IMG/VR virus record: IMGVR_UViG_3300019884_000009
Location: 1 to 33,971 of that record
From: a virus
DNA: 33,971 bases
Strand: one strand, 5' to 3'
This document shows positions 7,871-16,857 of the stretch, one piece after another; positions within the stretch are counted from its first letter, which is position 1; each line of letters starts with the position of its first letter. The notes beneath the pieces were generated by a model. It was given only the letters and a program-made list of their open reading frames with translations, did not search any database and was not told the DNA's origin. A program made the translations under genes and the position numbers.

Positions 7871-7900
7871 TCGACTTTGACATAGAAATGTTGAAGTCGA
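7871..7900 (+). promoter_or_regulatory. Strong hairpin before the portal gene
   Basis: Bases 7871-7883 pair with 7888-7900 around an AGAA tetraloop. The 13-bp stem has only two G-U wobbles. No T-run follows, so it is not a standard terminator. It lies 22 bp upstream of the portal ATG and may act in mRNA processing, stability or translation. Confidence 0.55.
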
Positions 7901-7922
7901 ACCCAAAGGATGGGATGACAAT

Positions 7923-10130
7923 ATGGAAATCATTGCCGAGCAAATGTCAGTTGAAGACATTGATAGCATAAACGAGGAACTGCAAGGAAAGCTTGAGGAT
8001 GCCGGGATAGATGAGGCTGAGGTTCTTAAAAAAGCTCGAGAAGACATGGTTCTCTGGGATGGATATTTCGGAGAAAACATGGTTAGAGGCAAGGACGATA
8101 TGAACTTCGTATTGCGTGACCAATGGTCAGCCGTTGAGCGTTCAGAGTTTACCCGCCTGTTCAAGCCCGCAATGACTTTTAACAAACTTTATGACACTAC
8201 TAAGAAGGTAATTGGGGAACAGCGTAAGAACAAGCCCGATCTGATAGTACGCTCATTAACTGGAAAATCAAATCAAAAACAAATCGATTTGCGGGCAGAC
8301 CTAGTTAGAACAATTTCTTACCAGTCACAAAATGACCTTGTATATCAAACAGGATTTAGGCAGGCCCTTATGATGGGGTTTGGTGCCTTTGAGATATGCC
8401 TAGAATATGAGAATGCCAAATCATTTAACCAAGTTATTCGTTATGACTTAATACCGGATGTCACAAGAACCTCATTTGATCCCACATCCATGAAGCCACA
8501 TAAAGGAGATGGCAATTTTTGTGCCAGACAATTTGTTTATACCAAAGAAGAATTCTATGCAACCTATCCTTGGATAATGAGTCCAGTGTCGTATTCAGAT
8601 CCACGATCACTTCTAGATTTCCAGTGGGAAACACGAGATACAATAGTAGTTTGCAAATACAATAGAAAAGAATGGTATCCATTAAAGATTCTACTTCTAA
8701 CCGATGGCTCAACGGTAACAGAAGATGAGTGGAAAGAGATGCAAAAGAGCATCGATATGCGTAAAAAGTTAGCTGATAGCTCAGAAGTAGTTGGGGATAT
8801 GATAAGGCAATCCATACCTGTAATTCATGGTGAGCGCATGAGTAAAGATTATAAGATTCGTCAATACATGCTTACACAGAATCAAATAATAGAGTATACG
8901 GACTGGCCTTCAAAATATTTACCACTAATATTCATTGATGGAGATTCAAACTTCATTAATGGGCAGCAATATACGCGATCATTCATCCATGAAGCCAAAG
9001 ATGCTCAGAAGTTTGTAAACTATGTAGGCTCTGAAGTAGCAGCTGAGATTAAGAATCGTCGACGTGAGCAATGGATAGGTACACCTGATAACATACTTGG
9101 TAATGAGCAAATGTGGCGAAATCCTGAGCTACAAGCCGGGATATTAATAGCAAAACCGGATCCGAAAACAGGTTCTATGCCCGCGAAAATGCCTCCATGG
9201 GAACTATCACAATCTTTGTTACAGCAATATCAACGAGGCTGTCAGGACATGAGGGAGATACTTGGATTCTCAGAAAACGAAGCTCTCCAGGGCCGAGATA
9301 TGTCAGGTAAAGCCAGGCGTGAGCGCAAACTTGAAGGTTCTATGTCAGCTTACGTTTACTTTGATAATTTAAATCAAGCAATAGAGCAGGGCGGCCGCGT
9401 AGTTCTAGATTTATTGCCTGTTATTGTTGGAGAGCAAGAACGTCATATGGTTGTATCAAAAGCAGATGGGCGCACAGACTCTGTTACTATGAATAAGGTT
9501 ACTGGTCAAAGCGAAGATGGGCAGGATATTATGGAGAATGCTCTTGACTCTGGTGACTATGATGTTGAGATTGATACAGGACCTAGCTTCGCTGTACAAA
9601 AAGATGTGGCATTAGAGTTTTTTGCTCAGACTATCGCTCAAAATCCTCAGGTTTTCCCTTTGATTGCTGATTTATGGGCTAGTCAATTAGACCTACAACA
9701 GATGCCAATGATTAAGGAAAGGCTATCTAATCTAGTGCCACCTGAGATTCTAGCTAAAGAACAAGGTAAATCTATACCGCCAAAACCACCAAACCCACAA
9801 GAGCAAATGATGGCTGCAGAGATGCAACAAAAACAACAAATGATGGCAATGAATGAACAAAAAATGAAGATTGAAGAGCAAGCTATCATGGAAAGAGCGG
9901 AAGAACTTAAAATAAGGAAAGAAAAACATCTATTAGATCAGGCAGAAATGATATTAAAAGCGCAAGAAATGCAAGAGAAAATGGGACTAGAGAAACAAAA
10001 AATAAAAGTAGAGCATGGTAAGCTTCTGTTGGATGCTGATAGAGCAGAAAAAGATTTTGCATCTAAACTATCTTCGGTGCTTAGTGATCTACATCGCCAT
10101 AATAATCCTCATGTGAAGACAGATAATTAA
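7923..10130 (+). CDS. Portal protein (P22 gp1-like)
   Basis: The 735-aa protein matches the P22-type portal in size (725 aa) and place. Twelve copies would form the ring through which DNA enters and leaves the capsid. The N-terminal half contains the FGENMVRGKDDMNF..DQW and FNKLYDTTKKVIGEQRKNKPD segments typical of the family. The C-terminal 110 residues are Met/Gln/Lys-rich and strongly helical, consistent with the portal barrel. Its last 50 bp overlap an opposing endonuclease gene. Confidence 0.9.
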   Translation: MEIIAEQMSVEDIDSINEELQGKLEDAGIDEAEVLKKAREDMVLWDGYFGENMVRGKDDMNFVLRDQWSAVERSEFTRLFKPAMTFNKLYDTTKKVIGEQRKNKPDLIVRSLTGKSNQKQIDLRADLVRTISYQSQNDLVYQTGFRQALMMGFGAFEICLEYENAKSFNQVIRYDLIPDVTRTSFDPTSMKPHKGDGNFCARQFVYTKEEFYATYPWIMSPVSYSDPRSLLDFQWETRDTIVVCKYNRKEWYPLKILLLTDGSTVTEDEWKEMQKSIDMRKKLADSSEVVGDMIRQSIPVIHGERMSKDYKIRQYMLTQNQIIEYTDWPSKYLPLIFIDGDSNFINGQQYTRSFIHEAKDAQKFVNYVGSEVAAEIKNRRREQWIGTPDNILGNEQMWRNPELQAGILIAKPDPKTGSMPAKMPPWELSQSLLQQYQRGCQDMREILGFSENEALQGRDMSGKARRERKLEGSMSAYVYFDNLNQAIEQGGRVVLDLLPVIVGEQERHMVVSKADGRTDSVTMNKVTGQSEDGQDIMENALDSGDYDVEIDTGPSFAVQKDVALEFFAQTIAQNPQVFPLIADLWASQLDLQQMPMIKERLSNLVPPEILAKEQGKSIPPKPPNPQEQMMAAEMQQKQQMMAMNEQKMKIEEQAIMERAEELKIRKEKHLLDQAEMILKAQEMQEKMGLEKQKIKVEHGKLLLDADRAEKDFASKLSSVLSDLHRHNNPHVKTDN

Positions 10131-10602
10131 TTGCTTCCTTAAGATTTTCTTTGGAGTCCTTGAAAGATCCTAATGCTATATTACAGGCGTGACAAAGTAA
10201 TCCTCTTACTTTACCCGTAGTATGACAATGATCGACGGACAACATTTTGATCTTATTTGTCTTACGTTTAATTTGTGTTTCTGGTTTTTTACAAATTGCG
10301 CATAGATGATTCTGTTGGTCTAACATCGAATAATAGGTTTCAGCCTTTAATTTGAACCTATGTAAAATGGTATATGCATGACCTTTATTTTCATTTGAAA
10401 TAAATGAAGGCAACTTTACTTTCTCATGCTTCTTCGGTGTTTTTAAATACTTATCCTTTAGTCTTTTCCTCTCCTGATTGTTCCTGCAAAACCCACATCT
10501 TAAGTAAGGTTTACCTTTGGGTGATAATCTATTTAATCTAGTTTGCTCTTGGGTCAAACCACCATGAATTTTACAAATTTTTACTATTTCAGACACAAAC
10601 AC
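10081..10602 (-). CDS. Endonuclease VII-type HNH nuclease (antisense insertion)
   Basis: The 173-aa protein has the recombination endonuclease VII / His-Me-finger core. Zinc cysteines C101/C104 and C137/C140 flank the DHCH motif (124-127) with RGLLC..CN, and another CxxC lies at C36/C39. Phage T4 endonuclease VII resolves branched DNA, but solitary copies like this also behave as homing enzymes. It runs against all neighbouring late genes and overlaps the portal 3' end by 50 bp. The start is uncertain: GTG 10602 or the in-frame GTG at 10596. Confidence 0.85.
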   Translation of the reverse strand: MFVSEIVKICKIHGGLTQEQTRLNRLSPKGKPYLRCGFCRNNQERKRLKDKYLKTPKKHEKVKLPSFISNENKGHAYTILHRFKLKAETYYSMLDQQNHLCAICKKPETQIKRKTNKIKMLSVDHCHTTGKVRGLLCHACNIALGSFKDSKENLKEAINYLSSHEDYYGDVDH

Positions 10603-10686
10603 CTCATATATTGATGTTGAATTTTATCACAACCCGTACATATGGGGTAATAACCTAACAACAACTTCTTTATAATTCCATTCTAC

Positions 10687-10703
10687 AAGGGAAGGATTCC
10701 CTT
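10687..10703 (+). promoter_or_regulatory. Hairpin upstream of scaffold gene
   Basis: AAGGGAA (10687-10693) pairs perfectly with TTCCCTT (10697-10703) around a GGA loop, 38 bp before the scaffold ATG. There is no following T-run. It is one of several perfect inverted repeats in the gaps of the virion operon. Confidence 0.45.
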
Positions 10704-10741
10704 AGGGTTTCAGGCCTACCGTATGGCTTTGGGCATTAATA

Positions 10742-11584
10742 ATGTCGAATGGAGATTTGGAAATCATGGACGAAGATCAGAATGCGCTAGCTGAACAAGT
10801 AAGTGGCGATGATGAAGATGTTGCTAATGGTGGCGTTGGCCCAGGTGACGCGGAAGAACAAGGTAGTTCGACCGATGACCAAGGAACTGCAGACACGGAC
10901 GATCCTTACGGCGTAAAGAAGCGGTTAGGAATGCAGGCCAAGAAACATCAACGAGAAATGCGGCAAATGCAGGAGCAAATGGTACGCATGCAATCTCTCA
11001 TTGGTGGCGATAGTGCCGACCCAAGAGCATCTTTATACAACTCCAATCCTTATCCTTCACCAGGGCAGCCTAACCCGCCTGCAATGTCGGAAGAGGAAAA
11101 AATACAAAAGGCCGTACGCTTTGCCCTTGGTGCTAAAGAACACGAAGAGCGACAAGCAAAAGATGCACAAAGCCATGCTCATGTACACAAGCAGTATCAA
11201 CGCTTAAATGATGAGTTTGATAGAGCATCTGATAAGTACGAGGATTTTGATGATGTAGTAAGAGCTGAGGATATCCCGTTTACTCCACACGTGCGGGACG
11301 CACTTTTACTTGTTGAAAATCCAGCCGAAGTAGCTTACCGACTTGGCAAAAACAAATCTGAACTCGAACGAATTTCACGACTCCATCCCTTAGATCAGGC
11401 ACGCGAAGTGAACAAGCTGTCTTTTTCTTTGATGGGAGGCCAAAACGGAAAATCGCAAAGCCCCTCCAAAGCTAATCCTTTGGGAACTGTCAGAGCAAAC
11501 CCAGCACATTCCTCTACTGCCGTTACGGATAAGACTCCGCCATCTGTTATCAGAGCGCGGATGAAGGCAGGCACATGGAAGTGA
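10742..11584 (+). CDS. Scaffolding protein (P22 gp8-like)
   Basis: The 280-aa product has the composition of a scaffolding protein: a strongly acidic, Gly/Asp-rich N-terminus (1-55), a helical/coiled segment (60-87, KKHQREMRQMQEQMVRMQ), charged helices in the middle and a basic C-terminus (VIRARMKAGTWK) suited to coat binding. P22 gp8 is 303 aa and lies in the same place between portal and coat. Scaffolds guide coat assembly and leave before DNA enters. Confidence 0.8.
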   Translation: MSNGDLEIMDEDQNALAEQVSGDDEDVANGGVGPGDAEEQGSSTDDQGTADTDDPYGVKKRLGMQAKKHQREMRQMQEQMVRMQSLIGGDSADPRASLYNSNPYPSPGQPNPPAMSEEEKIQKAVRFALGAKEHEERQAKDAQSHAHVHKQYQRLNDEFDRASDKYEDFDDVVRAEDIPFTPHVRDALLLVENPAEVAYRLGKNKSELERISRLHPLDQAREVNKLSFSLMGGQNGKSQSPSKANPLGTVRANPAHSSTAVTDKTPPSVIRARMKAGTWK

Positions 11585-11618
11585 CAAAGGGATTTTAAGG
11601 ATAAAATCTCGTTATGCC

Positions 11619-11661
11619 CTAGGTCATTTGCATTGCCATTAAAGGATTAATGGAGACCTAG
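11619..11661 (+). promoter_or_regulatory. Nested hairpin covering the coat-gene ribosome site
   Basis: An outer stem CTAGGTC (11619-11625) / GACCTAG (11655-11661) encloses an inner perfect stem CCATTAA (11636-11642) / TTAATGG (11647-11653) with an AGGA loop. The likely ribosome site GGAG (11652-11655) is inside the structure, and the coat ATG follows at 11665. The fold could limit or time coat translation, or stabilise the mRNA. Confidence 0.55.
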
Positions 11662-11664
11662 CTC

Positions 11665-12876
11665 ATGGCTAACCAATTTATTACAACTGACCTCGTCAGT
11701 AATACCGCATTGGCAATGTTTGCCAATAATGCACCATTCGTTATGACCGCTTCTCGAATTTACCAAGATGATTTCGTATCCTCTGGCTATAAGATTGGCG
11801 ACACTTTACAAGTACGTAGACAAAATCATTTCATAGTAGGTGATGGTTCTGTAGCAACACCACAATCAATCATTGAAACGGTTGAAAGTATTGTTGTGGC
11901 CCACCAGTACCATGCATTGATTGCTTATACCATTCAAGATTTATCTTTAAGAATTGAAGACTTTTCTAGATTGTTTATTGCTCCTGCCATCCAGGAAGTA
12001 ATAACCCAGATGGAAAAAGACATTGCCTCAAGTGCCGAACAAGAACTTAACTTCTTTACAGGTACTGCAGGTGTTGCAATCAACTCGTTTACGACCGTTG
12101 ATACGGCTGGTGCGAAGCTTCTAGAGCAGGGCGTTAATATTGCCTCCGATGCTTACATGGCTATGACTGTTCGTGATGGTTCCTCATTAAAAGGCGCGCT
12201 CTTAAATAACTTCACGCCAGTATTTAATGAAGATATCGTACGCTCAAGTGCTATCGGTCACTTATCTTATTTTGACATTTTCCAATCTCAAAATATCAAG
12301 CGTCACATTGCAGGAGCTGGCCCTAGATTGCATTCTTCAGATGCTTTGCTAGTTAACGGTGCTGTTGCCTCTGGTAATACCATTGTTATGGATGGCGCAA
12401 CAATAAGTGTCACCGACTACTTTGTGGTTGGAGATGTGATTTCAATTGCTGGCGTTCAATCTGTTAACCCAGTAGGTCGTGCATCAACTGGCCAGGATAT
12501 GCAATGGGTAGTAACAGCCAATGCTACATCAGATGGTGCTGGTAATATCACGGTACTTGTTAGCCCTAGTATTATATCTGACACAACCAATCCTAACAGA
12601 AATGTCAGTAATGCCGTTCCTAACGATGCGGCCGTTACAATGGTTGGAAGTCATAACGTGAACGTTGCTTATCCTTCTCGTGGTCTGGATATCGTTTGTC
12701 CTCCTTTGTACAAGCTTCAAGTTCCTTATGCATCTGTTGCTGTAGATCCTGAAACTGGATTGTCACTTGCTGTTACACAAACTGGCGACATTTTAGGTTA
12801 TCAGAACTATATGCGTATCGACTTATTGTGCGGCTTTAAATGGCATCAACAATACGCAGTGCGTGTGCTTTCTTAA
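11665..12876 (+). CDS. Major capsid (coat) protein, P22 gp5-like
   Basis: The 403-aa protein lies just after scaffold and has the P22 coat pattern: an N-terminal NNAPFVMTASRIYQDDF region, GDTLQVRRQNHF, and a C-terminal YMRIDLLCGFKWHQQYAVRV end. A middle Thr/Val/Gly-rich segment (about 225-330) corresponds to the inserted domain of the P22 coat (430 aa). It would form the HK97-fold icosahedral shell. Confidence 0.85.
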   Translation: MANQFITTDLVSNTALAMFANNAPFVMTASRIYQDDFVSSGYKIGDTLQVRRQNHFIVGDGSVATPQSIIETVESIVVAHQYHALIAYTIQDLSLRIEDFSRLFIAPAIQEVITQMEKDIASSAEQELNFFTGTAGVAINSFTTVDTAGAKLLEQGVNIASDAYMAMTVRDGSSLKGALLNNFTPVFNEDIVRSSAIGHLSYFDIFQSQNIKRHIAGAGPRLHSSDALLVNGAVASGNTIVMDGATISVTDYFVVGDVISIAGVQSVNPVGRASTGQDMQWVVTANATSDGAGNITVLVSPSIISDTTNPNRNVSNAVPNDAAVTMVGSHNVNVAYPSRGLDIVCPPLYKLQVPYASVAVDPETGLSLAVTQTGDILGYQNYMRIDLLCGFKWHQQYAVRVLS

Positions 12877-12884
12877 GGAAAAAC

Positions 12885-13082
12885 ATGCTGACATGTGTAT
12901 ATCACCCAATCGACGACTTTAGGGTTGTTGAAGAAGATGAAGCCCAACGCTTGAGAGCATCAGGCGTTTGGTTTGATAGTCCTGCAAAGGCTAAAGCGTA
13001 TCGATTGAAAGTTGAAGATGAGATCAAAGAAGAATCTAAGGTTTCAGAGAATAAGGCAAAACATAAGGGGAAATCCAGATGA
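12885..13082 (+). CDS. Small charged protein after coat
   Basis: The 65-aa ORF starts at ATG 12885 behind TAAGGA; the frame is open further upstream but only inside the coat gene. It begins MLTCVYHPIDDFRVV, has an EDEAQRLRASGVWFDSPAKA segment and ends in a Lys-rich tail. Similar small genes with a W-F-D-S-P-A-like motif are often found beside phage coat genes; no activity is known. It overlaps the next gene by ATGA. Confidence 0.7.
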   Translation: MLTCVYHPIDDFRVVEEDEAQRLRASGVWFDSPAKAKAYRLKVEDEIKEESKVSENKAKHKGKSR

Positions 13083-13282
13083 AAGATAATAAGATGGTTC
13101 AATCAAACAATGCGTTTGTTAGAGCTGAACAAGCAAAAATGAAAAATCGCATGGGCAATCGTCCCGGCGCTCCTCCTGAAATGAAGCATTTTGATGCCTT
13201 CATGAGCAACGATGGTGCCAACGCAAAAATGTCTGCAAGAAAGTTGTGTGCAGATTTGGAAGATGCATATCCGTTGAAATAA
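13079..13282 (+). CDS. Hypothetical 67-aa protein
   Basis: The ORF starts in an ATGA overlap with the preceding gene. The product is basic and Met/Asn-rich with MGNRPGAPPEMKHFDAF. No domain is recognised. It is probably translated with its neighbour as part of the coat/gp4 gene block. Confidence 0.65.
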   Translation: MKDNKMVQSNNAFVRAEQAKMKNRMGNRPGAPPEMKHFDAFMSNDGANAKMSARKLCADLEDAYPLK

Positions 13283-13286
13283 GTAT

Positions 13287-13343
13287 GACCCCCACAAGCC
13301 TCTAGCGTGCGCCTATAGCATCTAAGCTCAAACCGTGGGGGTC
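13287..13343 (+). promoter_or_regulatory. Long inverted repeat before the gp4-like gene
   Basis: GACCCCCAC (13287-13295) and GTGGGGGTC (13335-13343) are perfect 9-bp inverted arms around a 39-base loop. The GC-rich stem has no T-run after it and ends 14 bp before the next ATG, with AAGGA between them. It may be a processing or translational control element, or a protein-binding site. Confidence 0.55.
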
Positions 13344-13357
13344 CTTAAGGAACATGC

Positions 13358-14092
13358 ATGTCTCAAGTTATTAAGACCACGAATCAATTAATTATTAACT
13401 CACTTTACCTGCTGGGTGAATTGGGCGTGGGCGAAACACCTGACGCATTCATGCTCTCCTCAGGACTTGAATTAATCAATGAGCTTTTAGATAAATTCGC
13501 AGCTGATAGTATTTATATACCGTATTTGACCGAACTAGATTTCAATATGGTAGCAGGTCAGGCTACTTATTCCATTTCAGATATGATTCCATCTGATGTG
13601 ACTGCAGACCGCATTGTTGATTTGTCTTTTGCAAATTACACAGTTCCAAGCGCAGGCCAAGGAATTATATATCCTCTGCAAATTATTAATAAAGCCCAGT
13701 ACTATGGCGTCACAAGATTAACTCCACTACAAACTCGTCCTGGATTTATATTTTTAGATAAGCAACCACAAGAAAGCTTAGTTACTTTATATCCCCAACC
13801 AGACCAACCTTATCCATGCCTTTTGGGCGTAAAGCTCATGCTTAATAAGCTTATAGCCAATGAGAGCCTAGAAGAGTTGCCGCCTTTTTACTATGGGTTT
13901 TTAAAGTATTGCCTGGCACGTAAGTTCTTATCCTATTATCCATCTGGAAACTGGCCAGACACATCCGAGCAAGAGTATCAAGATTATTTTAGCACCATAA
14001 AGAATGCCAATGAGACTGACCTAAGTGTCAGGCCATCGGCCATATTAAGCCGTCCAGAGCCTTTCTACTGGCAAAACATTTTGGCGTACTAA
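13358..14092 (+). CDS. Head-tail adaptor, P22 gp4-like
   Basis: The 244-aa protein resembles the gp4 family of tail accessory factors that bind the portal ring and extend it. The N-terminus (LGVGETPDAFMLSSGLELINELLDKFA) and a later LPPFYYGFLKYCLARKF helix fit that family, and the order coat-gp4-gp10 matches P22. It is longer than P22 gp4 (166 aa). AAGGAACATGC precedes the start. Confidence 0.75.
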   Translation: MSQVIKTTNQLIINSLYLLGELGVGETPDAFMLSSGLELINELLDKFAADSIYIPYLTELDFNMVAGQATYSISDMIPSDVTADRIVDLSFANYTVPSAGQGIIYPLQIINKAQYYGVTRLTPLQTRPGFIFLDKQPQESLVTLYPQPDQPYPCLLGVKLMLNKLIANESLEELPPFYYGFLKYCLARKFLSYYPSGNWPDTSEQEYQDYFSTIKNANETDLSVRPSAILSRPEPFYWQNILAY

Positions 14093-14093
14093 T

Positions 14094-15959
14094 ATGAGGA
14101 ATTCGCGGAAAGATTATGACTTGGTGGGAAGTTATGACAACCAACGTGTTAGTACCATTAATGCTGAACGCACCGTTAATCTATTTGAATATTTAGATCC
14201 AGATGGTAAGCGCCCTAAAGTATTACTCCCTACAGCTGGCCTTATTAATGCCAACCTAAATTTTGGTTCAGAAACAGGCGGGGCACGTGCAGCATTCGTT
14301 TTTAACAATGCAATTTACCAAGTATATGGAGAGTCAGTCTATAGAACTACAGGAACAACTGGCGCTCTAGTTACCTCTCTCATTGGAACTCTTACTACGA
14401 GCGCAGGATTTGTAGGTATTGACGCCAATACCTATCAAGTCATTTTTGTTGATGGCGAAGAGGGGCATATTTGGGATATTAATGCTAACACATTTGTTCG
14501 TATTACTGATACCGGATTTCCAGCCAAGCCTATAGATGTATGCTATTTAGACGGATTTTTCTTGGTTGCAAATGGTGATACCAATACTTTTCAGCTTTCA
14601 ATGATTAACCAAGGTATGGTTTGGAGTGGGGGCTCTGGAGGAGCAGCTACTTTTACGGCAAATGCCGGAACTGATATTCTGACCTTAAGCACTAATACTG
14701 CTAATTTTGCAACCGGAGTTCCCGTTGTTTTTACAAGCGCTGGTACGCCTCCGCCTCCACTTGTTGCAGGAACAACATATTACGCAATAAGAATAAGTGC
14801 GCCTACAGTCACACCAGGAACCATTAAGCTTGCAACAACCTATGCAAATGCTATTGCTAATATTCCCATTGATATAACTGGAGCTGGAGTTCCAGTAAAT
14901 ACACTTACAAGCCCAGGTCAATTGCAGTTAGGAAGTATTACATCCCATCCTGGGAACATTGTCGGATGTCGAACATTGCACAGAAGGATATTTCTTTTCT
15001 CAGCTAACTATACAGAAGTTTGGGAAAACGCAGGGCTTGGAACAAACCTTCCTTTCAGGCGCAACAATTCATTGCTGATGGAAGTTGGCACCCCTGCCGT
15101 AGGAAGCATTGTTGTAGGATTTGACAGCATGTTTTTCTTGGCTCAAGACAAGGACGGTCTTGCAGGTGTCATGGGCGTCAAAGGCACAGAGGCAGTGCTT
15201 GCAAGTAACAGAGCTCTTGATTTTCAATTGGCACAATATGCTGCTGACCCTTTAACAGGTGTTGCTGATGCGCGTGGCATTCTTCTTAAAGAAAATGGAC
15301 TTATCTTTTACCGGCTAAATTTCACAAGAGCAAATCATACATTTGTTTTTAACATGACAATGAGTACGGCTCAAGTACCAAAATGGCATGAAGAAGAAGT
15401 ACTCAATGGTGATAGGCATCCGGCTCAAACACATGCTTATTTTGACGGCGTTAATTATTACGGCGATTACCATCACGCATTATTTTATATCGTCAGTGAC
15501 CAAACCTCTACAAACAATGGGGAAACGATTCGTCGCATGAGGATTGGAAGACAAATGAGTCCAGAAGGATATGACAGGTTGCGCATTGATAGATTTCAGG
15601 TGGACTTGTTACAAGGCTCTTTGGATATTGCTCAATTAATTGACATAGAACTTGCCGCAGAAGATGAAGAAACCATTACTACCGAATCGGATATAGACAT
15701 ATTTTTAGACCAGCAAATCAATATTGGAGGCGGTCAGCCTACGGTGTTTTTAGCCATATCAAAAGATGGGGCTCAGACCTTTGGAAATTACTTGCATGCA
15801 ACTATGGGAAAAATTGGAGAGCGCACTCACAGGACTGTATGGAGAAAGTTAGGAACTACTCCACGAGGCCAAGGATTTACCCCAAAGATTGAATTTTTTA
15901 ATGAAATACCGTTTGTAGTTCTAGGTGCTGCCTGGGATTTTGAACAGTTACCGGAGTAA
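14094..15959 (+). CDS. Packaged-DNA stabilisation protein, P22 gp10-like, with inserted domain
   Basis: The 621-aa protein fits the gp10 tail hub that plugs the portal channel after packaging: an N-terminal SYDNQRVSTINAERTVNLFEY..GKRPKVLLPTAGL region and beta-propeller-like repeats. P22 gp10 is 472 aa; the extra length is largely explained by a Thr/Ala/Gly-rich segment at 184-277 ending near PGQLQLGSI. That segment looks like a surface Ig-like or decoration module. The gene starts 1 bp after the gp4-like stop. Confidence 0.85.
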   Translation: MRNSRKDYDLVGSYDNQRVSTINAERTVNLFEYLDPDGKRPKVLLPTAGLINANLNFGSETGGARAAFVFNNAIYQVYGESVYRTTGTTGALVTSLIGTLTTSAGFVGIDANTYQVIFVDGEEGHIWDINANTFVRITDTGFPAKPIDVCYLDGFFLVANGDTNTFQLSMINQGMVWSGGSGGAATFTANAGTDILTLSTNTANFATGVPVVFTSAGTPPPPLVAGTTYYAIRISAPTVTPGTIKLATTYANAIANIPIDITGAGVPVNTLTSPGQLQLGSITSHPGNIVGCRTLHRRIFLFSANYTEVWENAGLGTNLPFRRNNSLLMEVGTPAVGSIVVGFDSMFFLAQDKDGLAGVMGVKGTEAVLASNRALDFQLAQYAADPLTGVADARGILLKENGLIFYRLNFTRANHTFVFNMTMSTAQVPKWHEEEVLNGDRHPAQTHAYFDGVNYYGDYHHALFYIVSDQTSTNNGETIRRMRIGRQMSPEGYDRLRIDRFQVDLLQGSLDIAQLIDIELAAEDEETITTESDIDIFLDQQINIGGGQPTVFLAISKDGAQTFGNYLHATMGKIGERTHRTVWRKLGTTPRGQGFTPKIEFFNEIPFVVLGAAWDFEQLPE

Positions 15960-15962
15960 GTC

Positions 15963-16226
15963 ATGGCAAGAGATTTAGATAACTTCCCAACATATGACCC
16001 GGTTATTAAGGATTTTATTTATTTGAGCAACATATGGGCTGATTTTATGGCCACATTCGTTGAATCCTTGCGCGAATACTTATCTCAAAACGGGATATTT
16101 GTACCAAGACTTACAACTGCACAAAGGGATGAATTACATAATTTAGTTAATGGGCAGTTAATTTACAACACAACTTTAGAGAAGTTCCAGGGCTATGAGA
16201 ACAATGCCTGGGCGGACTTAATATAG
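15963..16226 (+). CDS. Small protein at the tail-needle position
   Basis: The 87-aa product begins behind GGAGTAAG. It ends in a segment common in phage tail parts (LTTAQRDELHNLVNGQLIYN then FQGYENNAWADL). In P22 this position, between gp10 and gp7, is held by the tail needle gp26 and gp14. It is far shorter than gp26 (233 aa) and lacks a long coiled coil. It may be a short plug or needle substitute, which is inference from place only. Confidence 0.6.
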   Translation: MARDLDNFPTYDPVIKDFIYLSNIWADFMATFVESLREYLSQNGIFVPRLTTAQRDELHNLVNGQLIYNTTLEKFQGYENNAWADLI

Positions 16227-16241
16227 ACAAGGAATGTAACT

Positions 16242-16847
16242 ATGCCATTTGATCCGCAACAAATGCTAGGTGGGCTTGGAGGCCTTTTTGGTGGGCTATT
16301 TGGTAATTCTGGATCGCCTTATGATAAAGCCATGGATCAATATAGGCAATGGGGAGATAAAGCTGCTGGTGGTCTTCAGCCATATCAAAATGCTGGAACA
16401 GGTGCCATCAGTGATTATCAAAAATGGCTTCAAGGCCAGCAAGACCCCAGCAAATTTATAAACAATCTCATGAGCGGGTATAAAGAAAGTCCTTATGCAC
16501 AAAACATGCAGCAAGAGGCCATGCGTGCCGGGCAAAATGCAGGCTCTGCAAGTGGGATGATGGGAAGTACGCCATTAATGCAGCAAATGCAACAAAATGC
16601 AGGAAATATTGCATCTGCTGACCAAAATCAATGGCTACAAAATGTATTAGGCATTAACAGCCAGTATGGGCAAGGCCAGCAAAATTTGATGACTGGAGGC
16701 CAGAATGCGGCTAATTCATTAAGCAATTTGTATAGTCATATGGGCGATCAGATGGGGCAAGGGGCTTTTGGTAAAGAGGCAGGGAAGAAAAATGATTTCT
16801 GGAACACCATAGGCGGCATTGGCGGCATACTTGGCAGCTTTTTTTAA
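16242..16847 (+). CDS. Ejection (internal virion) protein, gp7-like
   Basis: The 201-aa protein is Gly/Ala/Gln/Asn-rich with a glycine-zipper-like N-terminus (QQMLGGLGGLFGGLFG) and a C-terminal GGIGGILGSFF. Amphipathic, membrane-active ends are typical of podovirus ejection proteins, which leave the virion before DNA and form a trans-envelope channel. It is the first of three adjacent candidates; P22 gp7 is 229 aa. Confidence 0.65.
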   Translation: MPFDPQQMLGGLGGLFGGLFGNSGSPYDKAMDQYRQWGDKAAGGLQPYQNAGTGAISDYQKWLQGQQDPSKFINNLMSGYKESPYAQNMQQEAMRAGQNAGSASGMMGSTPLMQQMQQNAGNIASADQNQWLQNVLGINSQYGQGQQNLMTGGQNAANSLSNLYSHMGDQMGQGAFGKEAGKKNDFWNTIGGIGGILGSFF

Positions 16848-16857
16848 GGATTAAATT

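Noticed and set aside
13287-13343. Rho-independent terminator before the gp4-like gene
   Set aside because: The GC-rich arms are 39 bases apart and no T-run follows; virion genes continue immediately.
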